From Proteus columbae (lineage in GTDB: Bacteria; Pseudomonadota; Gammaproteobacteria; Enterobacterales; Enterobacteriaceae), in the NCBI RefSeq assembly GCF_009914335.1, contig NZ_CP043925.1, forward strand, positions 1,426,001 to 1,490,000: a DNA stretch of 64,000 nt. The letters are read 5' to 3'. The notes beneath the pieces were generated by a model. The model was given only the letters and a program-made list of their open reading frames with translations. It ran no database searches and had not been told where the DNA came from. The position numbers and the translations under genes are program-made. Shown piece by piece: positions 59,251 through 64,000 of this stretch. Each line of letters begins with the position of its first letter. The stretch's first letter is position 1.

Positions 59251-61509
59251 ATGGCCTTGCTAGATACATTTGTTCAGGTATTTGAATTTGATACCCGCCA
59301 AGCCGATGATGCGTTTAATCGAGTGAGCAAATCGACTGATGACATTATCGCTGAGATGAAAAAGGCGCAACAATCGGCAACTATCGGTGCGGATGGATTT
59401 ACGCAATTTATTCAAAATCTATCCACACAATTGACAGCGCTATCATCAAATTCAGTTGATATTCATGTTAATGGTGATGCATCCAATGCCTCTGATGCCA
59501 TCATTTCAGAAATTAAACGGATCACTGAAGAAGCGGAGGGGAATTCTGAAGACATTGATAATATTGTTCAAAATATTATTGATAGTTTAGGTAATGTATC
59601 CAACGAACATACTGAGATAAATATTGATAGTGATACTGCTCAAGCTGAGTTAAGCGCATACATAGAGAAAATGAAAGATTATCTTGAGTATGCGAAGTTA
59701 CTTTTACAGTCTAATGCTCTCTCATCAGAAAGTAATAAAAAATTATCGGAAGGCATTGTATTACTCGAACGTAATATTCAGAGAGCTGAACAGTCAATCA
59801 ATGATCAAATTGCCACGAATAATTCGGCATCTAGAGAAACAGAACGACTGACGAGGCGAAATAATGAATTAGCTGAGTCTGCCGATGAGGTTGCGGATAA
59901 TTATGGTAAGGCCACCTCGTCGTTAGCTGGTTTTCTCGGTCGAATGGCAGGGATGGTTGGGATTGGTTTAACGGTAGGGGGTATTGCGTCATTTATTCAA
60001 ACAACAGCAGAAGAAGTGAATACGCTTTCTCAATCCGCAGAAGCCTTAGAACTTCCTGTTGAAGATGTTGATGCTTTTGGCAAAGTCATAACCTCAATGG
60101 GAGGAGATGCTCAAGGCGCCCGTGATTCATTGATGGATATGTCTGAAAGTATCGGTGAAGCATTACAAGATACTTCATCAGGGAAAGCAGATGTTTTCAA
60201 AAGTTTAAATATCTCATTAAAAGATATGAAAGGCGAATCTATTGGCGCAATGGAGGGCATATATCGCTTGTCTGATGCTGTACAAGGGATGAGTAAAGAA
60301 GAAGCTATATTTCGAATTAAAGAAGTGGGAATAACAGACAATAAAATTGTTGAATCCATTCTTAAAGGGCGAAAAGAACTCGAGGAGTTGACTAAAAAGC
60401 AAAAGGAGAATGGCGTTGTTACAAAGGAACTTGCATTACAATCCCAAAAATATAAGGAAGTGACTGGAGGATTAAAAACCGTATTCAGTAGTGTCATGAT
60501 GAGTATTATGAATAGTGCGTTACCAGCGTTAACTAAAGTCCTTTCTTGGGTGCAAACCTTTGTCAAATTTTGCCAAGAAAACAAAAACATTGTAGTAGGC
60601 TTCTTTACTGCTGTTGCAACTATTTTGATGGGGAAATACATACATGCCATGAAGTTGGCCAGTATTAGCACATGGACAACACTTTTCCCTATTATTGCCA
60701 TCATCGCCGTTATTGCACTATTAGCGGCAGCTTTTGCAATTGTTTATGACGACATTATGAATTTCATTGACGGCAATGATTCAATGATAGGTCGTATTCT
60801 TGAAAAATATCCACGATTAAAAATAGTTATTCTTGCATTATGGGAAACATTCAAAAAACTGTTTGAATATCTAAAGGTTATCGTTGGGGTTGTGGCGGAT
60901 ATTGTTGTCGCTGGTTGGAATTTAATGGCATCAGGCTTAAAAGCTTATGTTAAGTTTCTTATCAATTGTATTTCAGTCATTGCAGGATGGGGGAAGTCAT
61001 TTGCAGGTGTTTTTACTACGGTGACTGATGCAATAGTCGATGCATTCAATTGGATGTGGAAGCAGGTTGAAAAAATATTAGGTTGGGTAACTAAGGGGAT
61101 TGATAGCGTAAAAGGTGTTTGGGAATCGGCTAAAAACTTGTTTAGCAGTGACGATGATGACGAAGTCACTGTAACTCAAAAAGTAGAAAGAAAGCTAACT
61201 GATGATGGAAAACTGGAATATACCATTCCTGAAGATAATCAGGGGTCAGAACAATTTTCAACGAGACAATCTATTGCTCAAGCCAATGCACAGTTAGATG
61301 CGATTGCCAATAATGCGATGAACCCTATAACGAGCCAAGCCATCAGTAATCGAACCAGTGTGAAGAATGAAAGTAACGTAAGCATTGGAGAAATTAAGGT
61401 TGAAACTCAAGCCACAGATGCGCAGGGTATGGCATCGGGCGTAAAGGATGCATTGCAAGATCAACTAGCCGATTTCAATCAGCAAAACTCAACGGGAGTA
61501 GCAAAATGA
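59251..61509 (+). CDS. Tail tape measure protein
   Basis: The 752-residue protein is the longest in the window. It begins with a helical region (FDTRQADDAFNRVSKSTDDI), has a transmembrane-like stretch near 225-250 (LGRMAGMVGIGLTVGGIASF), further hydrophobic segments (residues 415-530), and a polar tail. It sets tail length. It directly follows the chaperone frameshift cassette. The length is modest for myophages, so the tail should be short. Confidence 0.88.
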   Translation: MALLDTFVQVFEFDTRQADDAFNRVSKSTDDIIAEMKKAQQSATIGADGFTQFIQNLSTQLTALSSNSVDIHVNGDASNASDAIISEIKRITEEAEGNSEDIDNIVQNIIDSLGNVSNEHTEINIDSDTAQAELSAYIEKMKDYLEYAKLLLQSNALSSESNKKLSEGIVLLERNIQRAEQSINDQIATNNSASRETERLTRRNNELAESADEVADNYGKATSSLAGFLGRMAGMVGIGLTVGGIASFIQTTAEEVNTLSQSAEALELPVEDVDAFGKVITSMGGDAQGARDSLMDMSESIGEALQDTSSGKADVFKSLNISLKDMKGESIGAMEGIYRLSDAVQGMSKEEAIFRIKEVGITDNKIVESILKGRKELEELTKKQKENGVVTKELALQSQKYKEVTGGLKTVFSSVMMSIMNSALPALTKVLSWVQTFVKFCQENKNIVVGFFTAVATILMGKYIHAMKLASISTWTTLFPIIAIIAVIALLAAAFAIVYDDIMNFIDGNDSMIGRILEKYPRLKIVILALWETFKKLFEYLKVIVGVVADIVVAGWNLMASGLKAYVKFLINCISVIAGWGKSFAGVFTTVTDAIVDAFNWMWKQVEKILGWVTKGIDSVKGVWESAKNLFSSDDDDEVTVTQKVERKLTDDGKLEYTIPEDNQGSEQFSTRQSIAQANAQLDAIANNAMNPITSQAISNRTSVKNESNVSIGEIKVETQATDAQGMASGVKDALQDQLADFNQQNSTGVAK

Positions 61510-62033
61510 TAACAGAGGTCAAAATATTTGATTTAGAGTCGTTTTCTACACTGTTTGATAGTGTGAGTCCTATTCAAATTAATGTGAGAGATGAGCATAA
61601 AGCGACACAATTTCAAGTTGAAAGTGGTGAAACACGTAGTGATCATGTGATTATTAATCCCATCGAAATTGGCATGGATTTAGTGCTAACAGGGGAAATA
61701 AAAAATATTTTCTCATCGATGCAACAAGTTTTTGATGAACACAAACTTGTTGGTATTCAAACCCGAGTAAAAACCTATCAGCCGATGTTATTGACGGGTT
61801 TTAATCATGATGAAATCCCCGACATGATAGATGCGATAAAACTATCGCTACGGTTTATTGAGTGGCAAACTGTTGAGCCTGAATACGGAGATTTACCGCC
61901 TCGATCTACACAAAAGCCTGCTCAGTCATCAACCGTAAATCGGGGAAATGTGCAAACAAAAGAAGCCGATACTGAGACTAAAAAGAAAGGTTCAGTCGCA
62001 ACACGTATCGCAGATGGTGATTGGAGCTTCTAA
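61506..62033 (+). CDS. Baseplate protein (Dit-like)
   Basis: The 175-residue protein (MITEVKIFDLESFSTLFDS) overlaps the tape measure end by 4 bp. The domain includes RDEHKATQFQVESGETRSDHV and KLSLRFIEWQTVEPEYGD, matching Dit-like or XkdP-like baseplate proteins. It ends in a lysine-rich linker (SVATRIADGDWSF). Confidence 0.75.
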   Translation: MITEVKIFDLESFSTLFDSVSPIQINVRDEHKATQFQVESGETRSDHVIINPIEIGMDLVLTGEIKNIFSSMQQVFDEHKLVGIQTRVKTYQPMLLTGFNHDEIPDMIDAIKLSLRFIEWQTVEPEYGDLPPRSTQKPAQSSTVNRGNVQTKEADTETKKKGSVATRIADGDWSF

Positions 62034-62350
62034 TGAAAGTCATACCCTTAAAAGCCATTCCTAATCAACGCTTATCTGTCAATTTAGACGGTGCTAATTG
62101 GACGCTAACAATAAAAGCCGGTCGCCATGCGATGTATCTCGACATCGAGCGTGAAAGTGAGGTTATCGCAGTAGGTATGCGTGCGGTGGCAAACACACCT
62201 ATTATTCCTTATCGCTATCTGACTGATGGCACGAATTTAGCATTTATAACAGAAAATGATGATCTGCCCTGGTATGAATCATTTGATAGAACTCAATCAT
62301 TAATTATTTGGAGTGATGATGGACTTACGACGAATACGGGTGGGGATTGA
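62033..62350 (+). CDS. Baseplate plug-like protein
   Basis: ATG 62033 overlaps the stop of the preceding gene (TAATG). The 105-residue protein (MKVIPLKAIPNQRLSVNLDG) is beta-rich and matches a small baseplate protein family located between Dit and hub genes of myophages. The last 32 bp overlap the hub gene. Confidence 0.7.
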   Translation: MKVIPLKAIPNQRLSVNLDGANWTLTIKAGRHAMYLDIERESEVIAVGMRAVANTPIIPYRYLTDGTNLAFITENDDLPWYESFDRTQSLIIWSDDGLTTNTGGD

Positions 62351-63131
62351 AGTTGCAGAACGACTGCAGTGGTATGAAGGATTACGAATTAAAGCTAACG
62401 GCACCAAGTACGCAAACCCCTTACAAAATGAATGCACAATTAGTATTGATGGATTAAACGTCCACACTAGAGATTACCTTCTCACTGAAACCAGCCCTTA
62501 TCATAAAAGTAAACAAACTCGTCGTCTTTACCTTGAGGTAGGGCGCATTAATACGGGATTATTTCGTATCTTTACCGGTGATATTGTCAGTGCAGAAATT
62601 GCCTCACCTCCCGATGTAACGCTAACCATTAAGGCTAAAACTAATAACGCCAGCTCAGGTGATATTGTTTCTTCCAGTGGTGGCGTTATGCAGAAAATGA
62701 GCGAGATCGCTTCGGCTGTGGCGAAGGATTGCAAGGTTAGATTGGACTTTCAAGCTACCGATAAAAATATTGCCAATTGGTATTTTTGCGGTTCAGCATT
62801 ACAGCAAGTACAACGACTGCAGGAAGCAGGAAACGTTAAAGCCTTTATTGATGATGATACGTTGTTTGTAAAAGATGATAACCAAGCCTTAAAAGGTCGT
62901 CTGCGCATTCTCAGCATGAAATCAGGCATGGTGGGTATACCTAAAGCCACCGAAAAAGGATTATCTGTCACTTATTTGATTGATGGTGCCTCAGAACTAG
63001 GAGGGATGCTACGGCTCGATAGTAAATTTAATTCTGCACTTAATGGCGACTATATCATTGAACAACTGAAATTTGATGTTGCGTCACATGATGATCCTTT
63101 CTTTTATCAGGCTACCTGTAAACGAGCATAA
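62319..63131 (+). CDS. Baseplate hub protein
   Basis: ATG 62319 is 5 bp from GGAG; 62313 and 62316 are alternatives. The 270-residue protein starts MDLRRIRVGIEVAERLQWYE, has CTISIDGLNVHTRDYLLTET, and ends with a hub-typical FNSALNGDYIIEQLKFDV. It should build the central hub below the tail tube with the spike. Confidence 0.78.
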   Translation: MDLRRIRVGIEVAERLQWYEGLRIKANGTKYANPLQNECTISIDGLNVHTRDYLLTETSPYHKSKQTRRLYLEVGRINTGLFRIFTGDIVSAEIASPPDVTLTIKAKTNNASSGDIVSSSGGVMQKMSEIASAVAKDCKVRLDFQATDKNIANWYFCGSALQQVQRLQEAGNVKAFIDDDTLFVKDDNQALKGRLRILSMKSGMVGIPKATEKGLSVTYLIDGASELGGMLRLDSKFNSALNGDYIIEQLKFDVASHDDPFFYQATCKRA

Positions 63132-63133
63132 CC

Positions 63134-63826
63134 ATGAATAAACCCAATACTGATATTGCCAGTGATGGTTCGCTGGCTGGTGCGCTCTCGTCTGCATTTC
63201 GTAACTTGATGATGAATACAGAGGACATGCTCCCTGCAACAGTGGTCAGTTATGACGATAAAACCAATCGTGCTGTTATCAAACCACTGGTGATGATGGT
63301 AACAACGGAAGGGGGAACGGTCGGGCGTGCACCATTGGCCAACATTCCCGTTTTTAGATTTGGGGGTGGCGGTTTCTTTATTCGCGCACCGATTAAACCG
63401 GGTGATTTTGGTTGGATAAAAGCCAACGACAGAGATATTAGCCTGATATTTCAGCGTGGAGGATTGGAGGATCAACCTAATACCGCACGCCTCCATTCAT
63501 TTAGTGACGCAATGTTTTTCCCTGACACTATCAAAGGATGGGCGATTGATGGAAAGAACATTGATGCCTTGGTGATCCAATCAATGGATGGTTCAGTTTG
63601 TTTCTCTCTGCATAACGATAAAGTGGTGCTGGAAACCCCTAAGTATGAAGTCAATGCCCCTGAAACGATATTTACTGGCAACGTCACAGTGAACGGTAAT
63701 TACGCGGTAAATGGTAATAGTGATTCTCAAGGGGGAACCATGCGACATAACGGAAAAGATATCGGTTCTACGCATCAACATAGCGGTGTTGAGACCGGTC
63801 ATGGAAATACAGGAGCGCCTTTGTGA
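63134..63826 (+). CDS. Baseplate spike protein (Gp138/GpV type)
   Basis: The 230-residue protein has the oligosaccharide-binding-fold start (MLPATVVSYDDKTNRAVIKP), the central FRFGGGGFFIRAPIKPGDFG, and a C-terminal beta-helix-like repeat (VNGNYAVNGNSDSQGGTMRH) with a histidine-rich metal-binding end (THQHSGVETGHGN). It is the membrane-piercing spike. It shares bases with the next gene. Confidence 0.88.
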   Translation: MNKPNTDIASDGSLAGALSSAFRNLMMNTEDMLPATVVSYDDKTNRAVIKPLVMMVTTEGGTVGRAPLANIPVFRFGGGGFFIRAPIKPGDFGWIKANDRDISLIFQRGGLEDQPNTARLHSFSDAMFFPDTIKGWAIDGKNIDALVIQSMDGSVCFSLHNDKVVLETPKYEVNAPETIFTGNVTVNGNYAVNGNSDSQGGTMRHNGKDIGSTHQHSGVETGHGNTGAPL

Positions 63827-64000
63827 GAACATTTTCAATTGATAAAAATAATGATCTTTTTATTGGCCCTGATGGAAATCTACAATTCAGCGAAAAAGAT
63901 GAAGCGGTTAAAAACCTTTGTCAGCATTTTGCAAAAGCGGTTCGTGGTGAAATGTTACATAAAAAAGATAAAGGTATTCCGTTCTGGCCAACAACCTTTG
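63823..64000 (+). CDS. Baseplate wedge protein (gp25/GpW-like), 5' part
   Basis: GTG 63823 overlaps the spike stop (GTGA) and opens a reading to the window edge: VRTFSIDKNNDLFIGPDGNL, then EKDEAVKNLCQHFAKAVRGE. This matches the start of small baseplate wedge proteins of the gp25 type. The gene continues beyond the window. Confidence 0.75.
   Translation, partial: MRTFSIDKNNDLFIGPDGNLQFSEKDEAVKNLCQHFAKAVRGEMLHKKDKGIPFWPTTF

Noticed and set aside
60111..60704. Long reverse-strand frame inside the tape measure gene
   Set aside because: It is a shadow of the coding strand: codon bias of the tape measure gene keeps the opposite frame open.
1..64000. CRISPR array or insertion sequences
   Set aside because: I found no regularly spaced repeats with unique spacers and no transposase gene in the window.

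Overview
The window looks like a chromosomal segment of a low-GC member of the Morganellaceae, most likely Proteus. The composition is AT-rich. Core genes such as cbpA-cbpM, yeaR-yoaG, a CspA-type protein, an LpxL/LpxP acyltransferase and a RyhB-type sRNA are enterobacterial. A protein resembling PvuRts1I of the Proteus plasmid Rts1 is also present. The species cannot be fixed from sequence alone.

Layout. Bases 1-3100 hold the 3' end of a pore-forming (E1-type) colicin gene, its convergent immunity gene, and decayed phage-like small genes. Bases 3100-25400 are mostly ordinary chromosome: a Fur-controlled metal-siderophore binding protein, a PACE efflux pump with a divergent LysR regulator, yeaR with an internally duplicated yoaG, cbpAM, an M20 amidohydrolase, a C69 dipeptidase, an AraC/GyrI-like regulator, a lysozyme inhibitor, a cold-shock gene and a lipid A acyltransferase. 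Two RyhB-like sRNA genes lie 3.4 kb apart, each with its own Fur box. Bases 25400-28200 hold an eroded integrase/excisionase module, an acetyltransferase, and a small gene behind a LexA box. They end at a tRNA-Pro(GGG) 3' fragment flanked on both sides by repeated arm-type motifs, which looks like a junction of tandem integrations. From about 28.2 kb to the window end lies a large, apparently intact lambda-like prophage with a contractile-tail (myovirus) structural module.

Prophage organisation. The left end carries a PvuRts1I/AbaSI-like modification-dependent restriction enzyme and an unknown partner gene. Next, on the minus strand, come integrase, excisionase-like, small early genes, Gp157 and a fused RecE-N/annealing protein. 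The immunity region holds a LexA-like CI, a Cro/YdaS-like protein, a YdaT/CII-like protein and repeated operators. The right arm encodes replication proteins O-like and DnaB-like, NinB-like DUF1367, a Ref-type nuclease, Q, holin, SAR endolysin, Rz/Rz1, TerS, TerL, portal, head genes, sheath, tube, a frameshifted tail chaperone, tape measure and baseplate. Several AT-rich accessory genes (morons) are inserted between modules.

Most notable candidate: upstream of cI, on the plus strand at about 35875-35990, there is a structured, terminator-ended element. Its 5' part (CATTGGTCTTGCCTCTT) is perfectly complementary, over 17 nt including the start codon, to the translation start sites of three prophage genes, and nearly so to several others on both arms. 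It resembles a C4-type antisense RNA acting on a whole set of phage genes. A second notable signal is nine TGCGCA hexamers in 146 bp inside terS, a candidate packaging (pac) site.
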